A stretch of DNA of 64,000 nt, from NCBI GenBank assembly GCA_964058845.1, contig CAXKVR010000273.1:124001-188000 (forward strand), written 5' to 3'. Within the stretch, counting starts at the first letter, position 1, and each line of letters opens with the position of its first letter. Shown here one piece after another: positions 47,463 to 57,951 of this stretch. A program made the translations under genes and the position numbers. The notes under the pieces are model-generated. The model saw only the letters and a program-made list of their open reading frames with translations. It was not told the origin of the DNA and did no database searches. This DNA is from Carex sylvatica. Taxonomy: Eukaryota > Streptophyta > Magnoliopsida > Poales > Cyperaceae.

Positions 47463-47928
47463 TATTTGGTAGTCAAGTTTGATTTCTTATATATGTTATA
47501 TTGTCCTGCAGATAGTCGATTGAAAGGAGTTTTCCTTGAGAGTGGAACTACTGAGGTATTTACAATATACTTTTTGAATCAAAATTTTGATATTTTCCAA
47601 TTATTAAGTCACAACTGCAATAGTATAATAATCTTTTATAAAAGCGAAAGTTGTTTTTGATAAGCTGTTAAATATGTATATCACAATGCAAAATTTACTG
47701 CTAAGTCTGGTATGGTATTATATCACGCTTAGCATGAATGTGTTTAATTACTTGCTGTTTAGTTTGAGACTTAATGTTAGTTAAATTGTAGTTAATTTGT
47801 TACCATTTTTCCAGGAATTTTCTCTTCTCCCACAACTCGCCAGATCTCAGCCGGTTGTTGATAAAGCCAAGCTTAAAAGTGCATCCAGTGTAGAGGATGC
47901 TTTGGAGATTGCAAGGAGTTGTCTTTAG
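43458..47928 (+). CDS. MDAR6: Monodehydroascorbate reductase, chloroplast/mitochondrial type
   Basis: Sixteen exons: 43458-43582, 43912-44011, 44272-44349, 44506-44577, 44679-44797, 44902-44986, 45091-45180, 45541-45642, 45758-45847, 46095-46175, 46277-46348, 46441-46535, 47173-47261, 47346-47408, 47512-47555, 47815-47928; 472 residues. The enzyme is an FAD protein that reduces the monodehydroascorbate radical with NAD(P)H in the ascorbate-glutathione cycle. Visible motifs: FAD site IVGGGNAAGY (residues 45-54), NAD(P)H site IIGGGYIGME (201-210) and second FAD motif ATGDVA (328-333). The body is very similar to the organellar isoform (PYERPALTK, YLPYFYSR, KVWWQF). The first 40 residues are Ser/Arg-rich with few acids (MASSISSSY ... 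TPRISRRSFAVSASK), as expected for a transit peptide. The start was chosen because it leads into NENREFVIVGGG. Two upstream ATGs in other frames overlap it. Confidence 0.95.
45391..45540. repeat. Duplicated segment next to the exon 8 acceptor of the reductase gene
   Basis: The phrase TGTATTGTCCCCAATGAT occurs at about 45,391 and 45,454, and in altered form (TTGTATTGTCTCTAATAAT) near 45,503. The last two sit in a roughly 50-base direct repeat ending GAGTCTTTGGT, and the second copy supplies the acceptor TTGGTAACCAG used before exon 8. Confidence 0.7.
46567..46790 (-). repeat. SINE-like insertion with a 5S rRNA-derived tract (intron 12 of the reductase gene)
   Basis: On the minus strand, 46,702-46,653 matches the central part of plant 5S rRNA as I know it, about 47 of 50 bases, including AGTAGTACTAGGATGGGTGA from the internal promoter region. 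Next to it is AAACAAGTTGGGGTAGGCTA (46,610), a phrase common in plant SINE-like repeats, and on the other side CACCAAGCCTATCACGAACC. Only about 50 of the 120 bases of 5S are present, so it is not a 5S gene. The borders are approximate. Confidence 0.65.
47411..47462. repeat. (CT)n(CA)n microsatellite in intron 14 of the reductase gene
   Basis: A CT run passes directly into a CA run just after the exon 14 donor. It gives rise to spurious ORFs rich in SLSLSL/HTHTHT. Confidence 0.95.
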
Positions 47929-48624
47929 ATAATTCCTTATTTATTACTTTGTTGTTGATAAAATGCAGGGTTATCTTTTGCATAGCACCAAGCTAATAAA
48001 ATGCAAATATTCTCTGTACAGTGGTTGCAGAGAATTCTTTTTGTTTCCTAGCATAAAGATTGCGAATATATAGAGCTGTTCAATAAAGGGTCTTTATTTT
48101 CCATGTTTCTTCTTCTTCTACATTTAGGTCCTTCCGAGCTACCTTATTTAAAATTCCATTTTTCTTTTTATCTGCTTGTAAAATTAGAATTCCATATCGG
48201 AAAGTGCAAGGCCTTTTCCGCTTACCAATTTGCTGACTGATATGTTCAATGTGCTCATAATAAGCCTGGCTTTATGTCTTAAACTCTTAGTTGACTGATC
48301 TGTATTAAAATTTTAGAAGAAAGATTAAAGAGCGCTAAGCCGTTTTATGGTTGGAATGGTAGAAACGAGAAGAGAAGATCGAGAGAATCTTTGAAAAAAA
48401 TTGAAGCATTGGACCACTTTTTTCAAAACTACTGATTTGCCAAACATTTGTCTTGGTTAATGCAGTTTAACTGGAGTACAAATGCCCTTCGATCGAACTT
48501 GTGACTGCCTCAATGTAAGGGTCTTCAGTCTTCACAATATTGCCTTGCATGAGTGATAAATATTTTGAAATATATATATATATTTTTTAGAATTTTTTTG
48601 AAATATATATATATAGAGAGAGAG
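47929..48624. other. 3' flank of the reductase gene
   Basis: Probably the 3' untranslated region, followed by AT-rich spacer and a TA run that meets the next fold-back element. No gene is supported. Confidence 0.45.
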
Positions 48625-49034
48625 AGATTAATATGCTTTCGGTAGCATATGGGCCGAAGTGCTACCGGTTCAAATTTGAAATTTTAAAATTCAAAAAGTC
48701 GATTTGAACCGTTCATCTTGTTCTCCATATTAATATGTGTTTGGAGACCAAATTTTACATTTTTATGAATTTTTTTACTATTTATTAAGCCATTTTGAAA
48801 ATTGCTAATCCAACGGTGGCTTAACAAAACAGTAAAATCAGAAGCCACCGTTGGACCAGTGATTTTCAAAGTGGCTTAATAAATAGTAAAAAAATTCAGA
48901 AAAATGTAAAATTTGGTCTCCAAGCACATATTAATATGGAGAACAAGATAAACAGTTCAGATCAATTTTTTGGATTTTGAAATTTCAAATTTGGACCGGT
49001 AGCACTTCGGCCCATATGCTACCGAAAGCATATT

Positions 49035-49040
<6 letters not shown>
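48625..49040. mobile_element. Fold-back element FB7 (type A core, loop A1 inverted)
   Basis: The outer arm AATATGCTTTCGGTAGCATA with GGGCCGAAGTGCTACCGG pairs with CCGGTAGCACTTCGGCCCAT on the right. The core is GGAGACCAAATTTTACAT ... TTTACTATTTATTAAGCCA. The loop reads GGTGGCTTAACAAAACAGTA, the reverse orientation of the loop in FB2, FB6 and FB9. Flanked by GA and CT microsatellites. Confidence 0.85.
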
Positions 49041-49077
<37 letters not shown>

Positions 49078-49080
49078 ATA

Positions 49081-49500
49081 GGCTAATAAACAATTGATTG
49101 TTCCTAGCCTCCCATCCAATGAAATTGTTTTCTAATTTTTAAAGTCCAAATGATCGATCCAAACCATTAGATGTGATCTCCATATTCATATTAAAATATG
49201 CTAGGAGACCAAATTTTAAATTTTTTGAAATTTGTTTACTATTTATTAAGCCACTTTGAAAATCGCTGATCCAACGGTAACTTCTGATTTTACTGTTTGG
49301 TTAAACCATCGTTGGATCAGCGATTTTCAAAGTGGCTTAATAAATAATAAAAAAATTCCAAAAAATGTAAAATTTGGTCTCCTAGTACATTTTAATATGG
49401 AGATCACATCTAACAGTTTGGATCGATCATTTGAACTTTAAAAATTGAAAAACGACTTAGTTGTACGGGAGGCTAGGAACAATCGATTGTTTATTAGCCT
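49081..49500. mobile_element. Fold-back element FB8 (type A core, loop A1, own outer arm)
   Basis: The left end GGCTAATAAACAATTGATTG with TTCCTAGCCTCCC pairs with the right end GGGAGGCTAGGAACAATCG and TTGTTTATTAGCC. The core is GGAGACCAAATTTTAAAT. The loop carries GATCCAACGGTAACTTCTG and its partner. Flanked by CT repeats on both sides. Confidence 0.85.
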
Positions 49501-49559
49501 CCCTCTCTCTCTCTCCCTCTCTCCCTCTCTCTCTCTATCTATATATATATATATATATA

Positions 49560-49980
49560 GGTTGGCTACTATGCTTATATAAGCATATCCCTATATATGC
49601 TTGTAACTCATTTTTGTGTTTTCAATGTCCAAATGGTCGATCTGAACCGTTAGATGTGATCTATATATTGAAATGTGCTTGGAGACCAAATTTTACATTT
49701 TTCTGAATTTGTTTACTATTTATTAAGCCAATTTGAAAATTTCTGATCCAACGGTGGCTTCTGATTTTACTGTTTTGTTAAGCCACCGTTGGATCAGCGA
49801 TTTTCAAAGTGACTTAATAAATAGTAAAAAAATTCAGAAAAATATAAAATTTGGTCTCCAAGAACATATTAATATGGAGAACAATATGAACGGTTCCGAT
49901 CGACCATTTGGACATTGAAAACACAAAAATAAGTTATAAGTATATGTGGGGATATGCTTATATAAGCATAGTAGCCAACC
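49560..49980. mobile_element. Fold-back element FB9 (GGTTGGCTACTATGC arms, loop A1)
   Basis: Complete hairpin with ends GGTTGGCTACTATGCTTAT and ATAAGCATAGTAGCCAACC. Core and loop nearly match FB2 and FB6 base for base. A TA repeat lies on both sides; the right one separates it from FB10 by about 20 bases. Confidence 0.88.
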
Positions 49981-50001
49981 TCTATATATATATATATATA
50001 A

Positions 50002-50375
50002 GAGATCAAGTTACAATATTTTTTGAGTTACAACAAGTTACAACAAGCATTTTCTACATTTTCAAAGTCCAAATTGTCGATCCAAACCGTTAGATGTGAT
50101 CTCTATAATAAAATGTGCTTGGAGATCAAATTTATATTTTTTGAAATTTTTTTACTATTTATTAAGATGGGTACAAAAACTAGTCAAATTCAGACCATTG
50201 AATTTTATACCCATCTTAATAAATAGTAAAAAAATTCCAAAAAATGTAAAATTTGGTCTCCAAGCACATTTTATTGTGGAGATCACATCGAACGGTTTGG
50301 ATCGATGATTTGGACTTTAAAAATGTAGAAAATGCTTGTTGTAACTCAAAAAATGTTGTAACTTGATCCCTCCTC
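50002..50375. mobile_element. Fold-back element FB10 (GATCAAGTTACAAC arms, loop A3)
   Basis: The left arm GATCAAGTTACAATATTTTT pairs with the right end AAAATGTTGTAACTTGATCC followed by CTCCTC. The core is GGAGATCAAATTTATAT ... TTTACTATTTATTAAGATGG. The loop contains GTCAAATTCAGACCATTGAA. It shares arms and loop with the elements at 62,065 and 62,872. Confidence 0.87.
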
Positions 50376-50390
50376 ATATATATATATATA

Positions 50391-50795
50391 GTACGGCTAA
50401 CGCGTTTCTACTAGTATATCAACAATATGCTTCCGGCCTCTAAAATCTATTGAATTGAGTTCAAATAAAAAATCCGAACCGTTCAAACCAATTTTCTTAA
50501 CGAGAGCTTTGTTTCCATATTAAAAAATTTAAGTTTCAAATTTATTTACTATCAAGTCAAGTGGTCAAAAAATGATCAAAATAGTGCATTAAAATGCACA
50601 CAAAATCCTTCATAATTTGACCGCTTGACTTGATAGTAAATAAATTTGAAATATAATTTTTTTTTACATGAAAACGAAGCTCTCGTTAAAGACATTAGTT
50701 TGAACGGTTTAGATTTGTCATTTGAAGCCGATTCGATAGATTTTGAAGGCCGGAAGCATATTGTTGATATACTAGAGGAAGCGCGTTAGCCGTAC
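50391..50795. mobile_element. Fold-back element FB11 (type B core, GTACGGCTAACGCG arms)
   Basis: The left end GTACGGCTAACGCGTTTC and right end GCGCGTTAGCCGTAC pair. The arms continue through TATATCAACAATATGCTTCC and its partner, then the inner core ATCAAGTCAAGTGGTCAAA / TTTGACCGCTTGACTTGAT. Flanked by TA repeats. Confidence 0.85.
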
Positions 50796-50808
50796 TCTAT
50801 ATATATGA

Positions 50809-50953
50809 GTACGGCTAACGCGCTTCCACTAGTATATCAACAATATGCTTCTGGTCTCTAAAATTTATTGAATCGGATTCAAATGAAAAATTCGAACTGT
50901 TTAAACTAATCTTATTAACGAAAGCTTTGTTTTCATATTAAAAAATTTAAGTT
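50809..50953. mobile_element. Truncated copy of FB11 (left half only)
   Basis: Starts GTACGGCTAACGCGCTTCC, follows FB11 with few changes through GAAAGCTTTGTTTTCATATT and ends abruptly at AAATTTAAGTT, before the hairpin core. Only 13 bases separate it from FB11. Confidence 0.8.
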
Positions 50954-52640
50954 CTACTTATGTTTCTGAAAACAATAGTAATATGTCAACGAGTTATGGC
51001 TTTATGATCTGTTCTAGTCCACATCTAGGCCTTTGACCATAATATATATTGTTATAAGTGTGAAAGAGCTAATACTTTCGTTTTATTTAGAGAATAAATT
51101 TTATATTTATTAATAAATTCAGTGTTATTAAAAAATAAGCGGTTGAATTATTGATCCGGTCAATAAACTATTGGCCCGGAATATTACTGGGTTGATGTTC
51201 GGTCCAGTTTTGATAACATTGGTTATAACAGTATTAATTAGATGACGCAAGAAATTATTATTTCGGAACATGAGGCCGAAATTTGAACCAAAATTTTCTT
51301 TTCCTTTTTTTGGGTATGCTGAAAAGAAATTTGAAACAGATCCCGTAGGATTTTATGAGTATTTTTCAACAGAAAATAAATTAATAAAAAAAGGTTCCGT
51401 CTATATAATGCTAATACTGTGCGTTTTTTTTTCTTTTTTTCATTCAGAATTTAATACTGTATTGTGACAGGTCAGATGACTACCTATGATTCCGTAATCT
51501 AATCATCAAGATATATTTTTAAAAGACATTGATCAGTAAGGAATCTCTCCTCTTAAAACTATTTCCATTGATCCAATGTATCAGACTTTTGTAAAAGGAA
51601 GTTTGCTTAATTGCTGCACACTAACCATAAATTAACATGTTACATGTACACGATGAACTTTAATTTCATGGACAGATAAAGTCATTTTCATAGTTGCTGT
51701 TGTTGCAGCCAGGGCAATTTTTTTGCATTGACAAACCTAAATTATGCAAAATTAAACCTAACACCATATCCACCAAAAAAAACGAAAGATTTGACAAACA
51801 TAGACAAGTGGGGTCCCATATCAGAATAATTCCAATATCTAAATCTTCTGAATCACGAATGCCATCCTTACCTTTTTAGAATTGGAAGAGAAAAAACACT
51901 ATTAAGTAAATCAAGAAAATAAATTACAGATTTCATTGATAAACACAAAAATTAAACAACTAAAAATTAATAGAGAAGATGTCAAGTACTGTAACTGTTG
52001 ATGTCACAATTGTCTTACACGCCGTCACGCCGATATTAAGAAACTTAGAAAGTAGAACCAAATGACAAATTCAAGCGATTTATATATCTTAATCTTTCCC
52101 TCGGGCGATAAAAGTATGAGAATTTTGTAAACAAGTTCATTTTGTATTAAGATATCAGATATGAATAAACTATTTTTATCTATAAAAATAGATTAGTAAT
52201 ATTAATTTTAGCACTTTTTAAGTTTAATAATCATGTAAGTTTATTGAGAAAGATTATTCAAAGCTATTATCGCCGATTGTTCAAAGCTACTTAATTTAAT
52301 CCACTTAAGCAGTTCTTTTCCATTCAATACTTCGATCAAACTGCTTCCTTTCGGGTAGATTTTAGTTGCCAGACCAATTTTAGATATGAACTTGAGCGCC
52401 TTCATCTGATTTCACATTTCCAGCACCGCAGAAATGGTTGCCAACCAACCAAACACACACATGCTACTGCACAGCAAACAACATGAGAAAGGCAACCAAC
52501 CAAACTAAAAAGAGAAAAAGAAAAGAAAAAAAAAACCTCATTAACTTTTGCTACTTTTACAAACACAAACAAACCAATAATTCAAAAAAGAAAATACAAC
52601 TCTACTACTCTAAACACATAGCAAAAGTACCATTCTACCC
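50954..52640. other. Intergenic DNA downstream of the IQD gene
   Basis: AT-rich, with no convincing gene; ORFs at 51,270, 51,694 and 52,438 lack motifs and have biased composition. The 3' untranslated region of the minus-strand IQD gene should lie in the last few hundred bases. Confidence 0.45.
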
Positions 52641-54656
52641 TCACCGAAGCCACCGCCTAAGGTCAGTAGTAGAAGAAGGCGAAATCTCTCCACCAAGGCT
52701 CTCATTACATGAAGAAACATTTGACCTAAGTTCCGGCACATATCGGCCGGCGACGCTTTTGAAGCTTGGACTTCTTAAGTTTTGTGAATAGCCATAAGGG
52801 TCAAGTGGGACCGGAAACGAGAGCCTCTTCTTAGCTGAACCAGTGGCCCCACTTTTCTCTCGCTCGGGTGTTGAAGGGCGTTGCCTTGGTGCACTCTGCG
52901 ACCTTAGCCTGGCTTTAGCCGACTCTGTCGCCGCCATGTAATTCGGCAGGTTGTGGACCCCACCGGCCACATTAGTGCATCTTGGGCTTGCAGATCGCAC
53001 CTGTGATGCCCCACAATTCAAGGTCAAAAATGTAATTTTAGCTAGATAGACAATAGCCAATTACGAATGGTACAAAACAGAATTTATGTAGATAGGGTTC
53101 TTGCCATGTGTTTAAATTGTTTTCGTTCAGACTTTTGTAGAGAAGTAGGGTCTTAGATAAATACAAAATAAGACAGGATAATTTATCACACTGTTATAGC
53201 CACCATTCATTGTTGGGTTGAACAGCTTATTAAATCATCAAGAACAAAACTCCAAACTCTGTTACCTGCACCGGTGGCCGTGCTTTCGAAGGGGACGGTG
53301 TGACCGGGGACCGCTGATGGAGGGGTGACTGAGGAGGGTGGTACAAGTTTTGCTGTGCCTGGACTTGCTGTAAATGACTATGCGACCTTCTCGGTGTAGA
53401 ATAAGAGAAAGGCCGTGCTGTGTCAATCTCAACTGTCTTTACTGGGTCCCGATGGTCAATGGAGGCCCTTGCTCTGCTACTCATCCGGTTGTCAAATGAG
53501 GATCTCGACGCAATCCAACGGTCCATCCAACGTGGCTGATTCGGCTCAGATGTAGATATAGCTTCAGAATCTGTTTCTTCCTCCATTGAAGCCGATGGGT
53601 TCTTCCAGATCTGCAAAACATGTCCAAATTTAAGGATTTATGAGCTTTCTTCATTCAATGAAAAAAATTGGTCAAATTTATTTACTTTGAAAGTAAAGAA
53701 TGAAAAATACCTGATTAGAGAATGCATGAGAGAGTGATTTTTCTCGCTTCAATGCAGCCTCTTTTCTTGTCTGAAGTAGCGCTTGAATATCTTCTATTGT
53801 GCGCGGCCGTTCATCCCAGTCATCGGCCACAGTACTCCCATCTCTTGACTGATCCTTTACAAAATAAAATGAATCCAGTTTATTCATATTTTCTAAAAGT
53901 AATGGGACAAGCATAAATCTTTGTTTATAACAAGCATAGAATACTTGTTATAAAACCTTGTCTATCAATAGTAGTCGCTTATTAAATGACTGTTTTGTGT
54001 TGTTCCAAAAATATTGATCAGGCAAATAACATCTGCACTGCAGCTGGTAACTATTCATACCATGGAACGACGCTCAGCATAGACTTGAAGATATTTGGAG
54101 TCCCAAAAAGAGTTGTCAGTGTCACAACTGTAAGTTGACTTGCCACTACAACAGCCAACCGTCTCTTGCGAGAGTCTGATGCGTTGGTCCCGCACCCGAG
54201 CCTGAACTCTCACCAGGGCTTGCATGCACCTAAGAGTCATGTTTGCTTGCTTTCGTACATTGTGACCTCTGACCAAGGCTTGTAGCTTCACCAACCCTTT
54301 GAGCGCTTTTAGTGCTCTTCTTGCCTGATAATAAATAAGCACATTAAATGAAAACATTTTTGGTACATGATTTTGTTTAATTTAAGACCCAATAGTCTCA
54401 TTTCAAACAAGGTTTCATTGAATCCTTAACTGACTCCTTGTATCAAATACTCAAACATTTCATATAATTTTTTTTTTCATTCAATCAAGTTAATTTCCAA
54501 CTTTTCTTACACTACTTTAAGAACAGAAATTTTAAATTAAACAATGAGTTGTTTTATAAAGAATAGTTGGTTGTCCTAAATTTTTTTTTTTGCTTTCCTG
54601 ACAGCCCGTGGGCCTCCTAAAATTGCTAGAAGAGAGAAAATAATTGCTTTGCCAAG

Positions 54657-54688
<32 letters not shown>

Positions 54689-55724
54689 TTAATAGCACAC
54701 AAAATTCATGGAAATAACATTTAGTTTAGAACCGAACTTTTAGTCTGTTGGACAAGACAGACCATCCTTAAAATATTAAAATAGATGATAGCTGTCATAA
54801 AACTGTGGTGTCTTCTTTTTATAAAAAAGAGAAAGACATGAGAGCATGGGAACGTTAGCCTTTTGTCATTTTACTTTCAAAAAAGGTCGCGCAAAAAGAA
54901 AAGAGATAATTAATCAGAAATTAATCGAAGAAAATAGACCGAAATAATTGCCGTCTTCGGATATTACTCTAATTTCATATCTGTCGTTACTAAAATAAAA
55001 ATAAAAACAAGAAATATAGTAGTTCTGGGAACAAACAAATTGGGGTTTTCAACACGTGTCACATCATGCGTAGCGTACATCTGTGCACCGTAAGCAACTT
55101 AGTTTACATCTGAACAGAAGTTTGACCCAAAAACAAAATCCAACTTAAAAAAAAAAGGAGAACCAATTTGAATATCAACATTAAAACCATTGATTAAGAA
55201 AAAAAGAAAAGAAATAATAATGTATAATAATGAACCTACCAGGTAGCCGCGAAATGCGGTTTGTATAACAATGGCAGCATAATGCTCTCTAACAAAAGCA
55301 GTAGTTGAGGGGCGAGTGAGGCGCACCACCTCAGCCGCGGCCTGAGCCGTGGCGACCGCCGCCTCGGCTGTGGCAGCAGAGGCAACGGCTAGTGCAATCG
55401 CGTGCCTCTGCTCATCTGTTACTGCGGACGGTGTAGCCGTCGGTGTGGCGGGTTTTGTTAGTGGTGGTGTGGATGGCGGTGGCGTTTGTTGGTCGAGAGT
55501 TGTAGATGATTTGCGAAAGAGCCATCTTCTCTTCTCTCTCTTTTGCTGAAAAACAGAGGAAACAGTGTTAGTATTTAGTCTGTTATTAGAGAAATAGAAA
55601 AGCTACTATCTTTGAGAACGAGCGAGAGAGAGAGAATCTTGACCTGGCAAGCTTCGTCCTTAGAAGGAGACCTGAAGGCGCGCTTGACCGCCGTCAACCA
55701 AGAGCTCGCGCCTTTCTTTCCCAT
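52641..55724 (-). CDS. IQD: IQ67-domain (IQD) calmodulin-binding protein
   Basis: Six exons on the minus strand: 55724-55644, 55545-55240, 54324-54061, 53854-53711, 53610-53266, 53000-52641; 499 residues, every intron in phase 0. It opens with the family start [20 protein letters not shown] and a basic patch ([11 protein letters not shown]). The IQ67 domain follows: [10 protein letters not shown], an intron at the conserved place, then [20 protein letters not shown] and [15 protein letters not shown], i.e. repeated IQ and 1-5-10-type motifs. Near the C-terminus is the DUF4005-like text [20 protein letters not shown] with RLSFP. The Ala-rich segment before the IQ domain is also usual. IQD proteins bind calmodulin and link calcium signals to microtubules, the plasma membrane and the nucleus. 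I place it near the IQD16-18 group on general appearance only. Confidence 0.93.
54657..54683. repeat. TA microsatellite in intron 2 of the IQD gene
   Basis: A simple TA run in the longest intron of the gene (54,325-55,239). The rest of that intron holds nothing recognisable. Confidence 0.9.
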
Positions 55725-56007
55725 TACCACCGCCTCTGTCGCATTTACACGCCCCCAAATGAAAGTAAAAAACAGAGAGAGATAGAGAGAGCGGAAGCAC
55801 AGTAAAAGATAAAAGGCTACGAAACCTAACACTTAGTACAGAGGGAGAAGTGAAGAGTAACTATCTACATCCCAAGCTCAGCGCTCTGACGCTCTCTCTT
55901 TCTCTAGTCTCTACCCCGTTTACTAGATTTTATTACACTCAGATGGAGAGAGAAAGCGGAGGCAGAACTTGCGCCAGCAGTGCCAGTGACAGCTCTCTCC
56001 GCCAGGG

Positions 56008-56224
56008 AATTCGTATCCTCTGCTTTAACTCAAAATAGAATCTATTGAGTTAATGAATATTTACCATCTGATATGTTTTAAGATTCGTGCAGACTAAATC
56101 CGCACTAATATTAAAGGTCCCCTATATCATAAACAGGGGCCGGATTGGCTCCGTTTAAAATCAGACGGTTGAGATTCATTAACTCAAAAGATTCCTTTTT
56201 GAGTTAATGCAGAGGATATGTATT
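56008..56224. repeat. Group C MITE-like element, copy 1
   Basis: The left end GAATTCGTATCCTCTGC followed by TTAACTCAA pairs with the right end TTGAGTTAATGCAGAGGAT and ATGTATTC. The central part contains AATCAGACGGTTGAGATTC. It lies about 280 bases upstream of the IQD start codon. A second copy with the same ends is at 57,776. Confidence 0.75.
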
Positions 56225-57775
56225 CCTTGGGAGGTGGGTATCAAGTCAAGCGGCAGTAAATTAATCTGGTACTGTCAAGTGTAAACAAAATAACTATACT
56301 AGAAAAATAATTTGGGTATTACTGACCAACGGCCCCCACAAAAGATTAGGTAGTTACGGATGTACGATTTTTAATTCGAGCGTGTATTTATGTGTGTTTT
56401 AACTGCTAAGTATGGTATCTTGCGGTTTTGAACGGCTATTTATTTTTTAAGATTGGCCGACTCGACTGCGTGCCGTAGGGTACAGAAAAAGTTTAAGCCT
56501 ACGGGCAACATTACCCAAAAAGCAAAAAAGTTTTGAAGGGTTCTCTTACTCGGAAATTCCCCCAATTGCAAACCTTCTTAAATGAACTTTCGTAAAAGAA
56601 GAAAGAACTTTACGTTGCATTGTTTTCAAGAATATATAATAGTGTTTTATTTGAAATTGATATAAAAGTAGTATTATTTTATTAAAATTGTACATTTTTA
56701 TTTGCATTTGGAATATCATACAATCATATTACCCGCTTTAATGATAATGTTTGTTGTAATATATGAGTCCTAATGAATAGAACCTTAAATGTGTATCTAT
56801 TGACGATTCTTAGTATTTACAAATGGACGACCTTTGTAGGATTTTCAAACAATCTTATGATAAATTCTCAGATGTTAGCCTTTCTTTTCAACGTAATCAA
56901 TATTAAAGAGATAAACAATACATGTCAAAGTTTTAGTTAGAAGTCAAGATACATGAGGAAGTTTGAAAGATTCAACTTACATGTGGTAAAAATCAAATAA
57001 AATCTAACATGCAGGTATTGTATTTTCTTTGACAATGTGTTCATACAACTTGTGTGAACATAGCACACACTATATTTACTCAATACATAAATATTTTACT
57101 GAATATTGTTATGTTACTATAATAAATATAGTATATTTCTTTGTAGAAACTAATTAAATTGTATGGACTTATTAGTATTCCAATTTAATATTTTAAATTT
57201 AACATAAAAGAGTTTTCTAGCTTAGTTATTTTTGTATCATAAAAAAAACTATATAGTATTCTTGGTTTAAATGCCATTTAAGCTTTGTGCAAAACAGAAT
57301 TTTTTTTATTGAATATCTTGTGCAAAACAGCATAATTGTAATAATGTTGTAATTTTAGTAGCCACTACCAAGCCCTTAAAAAGAAAGAGACATCATGTAA
57401 TAATGTCAAAGCTCCGTTTTTGTTTCCTCACTTTATTTGATCAGTTAGTATATTGATAATAACATATCATCTTTAAAAAAATAAAGACAGGTTTTCAATT
57501 TTAACACAAATGAGAGAGAGAAAATGAAGCAAGAAATTTTTTATCCTTAAAATCTTAATTCGAAATTAAAATAAAATAAGAATTTGAGCTGCATTAAAAC
57601 TCGTGCCAACACTATCATGCAAGTGAAATCCGACAATTTTGTAGTGTGCAATTGAGGTCATCACAGAGGATAAGAGAAGCAGCAGTACAAGCGCCTCTGG
57701 CGCAAAAGCACAAACTCCTCAAAAGCGACGAACAGTAATATGGATAAAATAAATAAAAAAGAGCAAGAGCCAACG
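56225..57775. other. AT-rich non-coding spacer
   Basis: No gene is supported. At 57,355 the phrase AGTAGCCACTACCAAGC also occurs at 19,162, in both places followed by an A-rich tail, so it may be the end of a small retroposon. Otherwise featureless. Confidence 0.4.
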
Positions 57776-57951
57776 AATCCATATCTTCTGCACTAACTCA
57801 ACTATTGAGTTTATTTTTTCGGCCGTGTGATCAGAATTCGAGCCAATCCGGCCCATGCCTATAACGCATGGGGCCATTAAATATTAGTGTGAATTTGAAT
57901 CAGATGGTCCAGATCTTAACTCAAATTTTGAGTTAACTCAGAGGATACGAA
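57776..57951. repeat. Group C MITE-like element, copy 2
   Basis: The left end GAATCCATATCTTCTGCAC followed by TAACTCAA pairs with TTGAGTTAACTCAGAGGAT and ACGAATTC on the right. The centre has AATCAGATGGTCCAGATC. Shorter than copy 1 but with the same ends and layout. Confidence 0.75.

Noticed and set aside
52438..52791. Plus-strand ORF of 117 residues near the IQD 3' end
   Set aside because: Lys/Thr-rich start from A-rich DNA, then antisense to the last IQD exon.
55349..55549. Plus-strand Ala/Val-rich ORF
   Set aside because: Antisense shadow of the Ala-rich exon 2 of the IQD gene.
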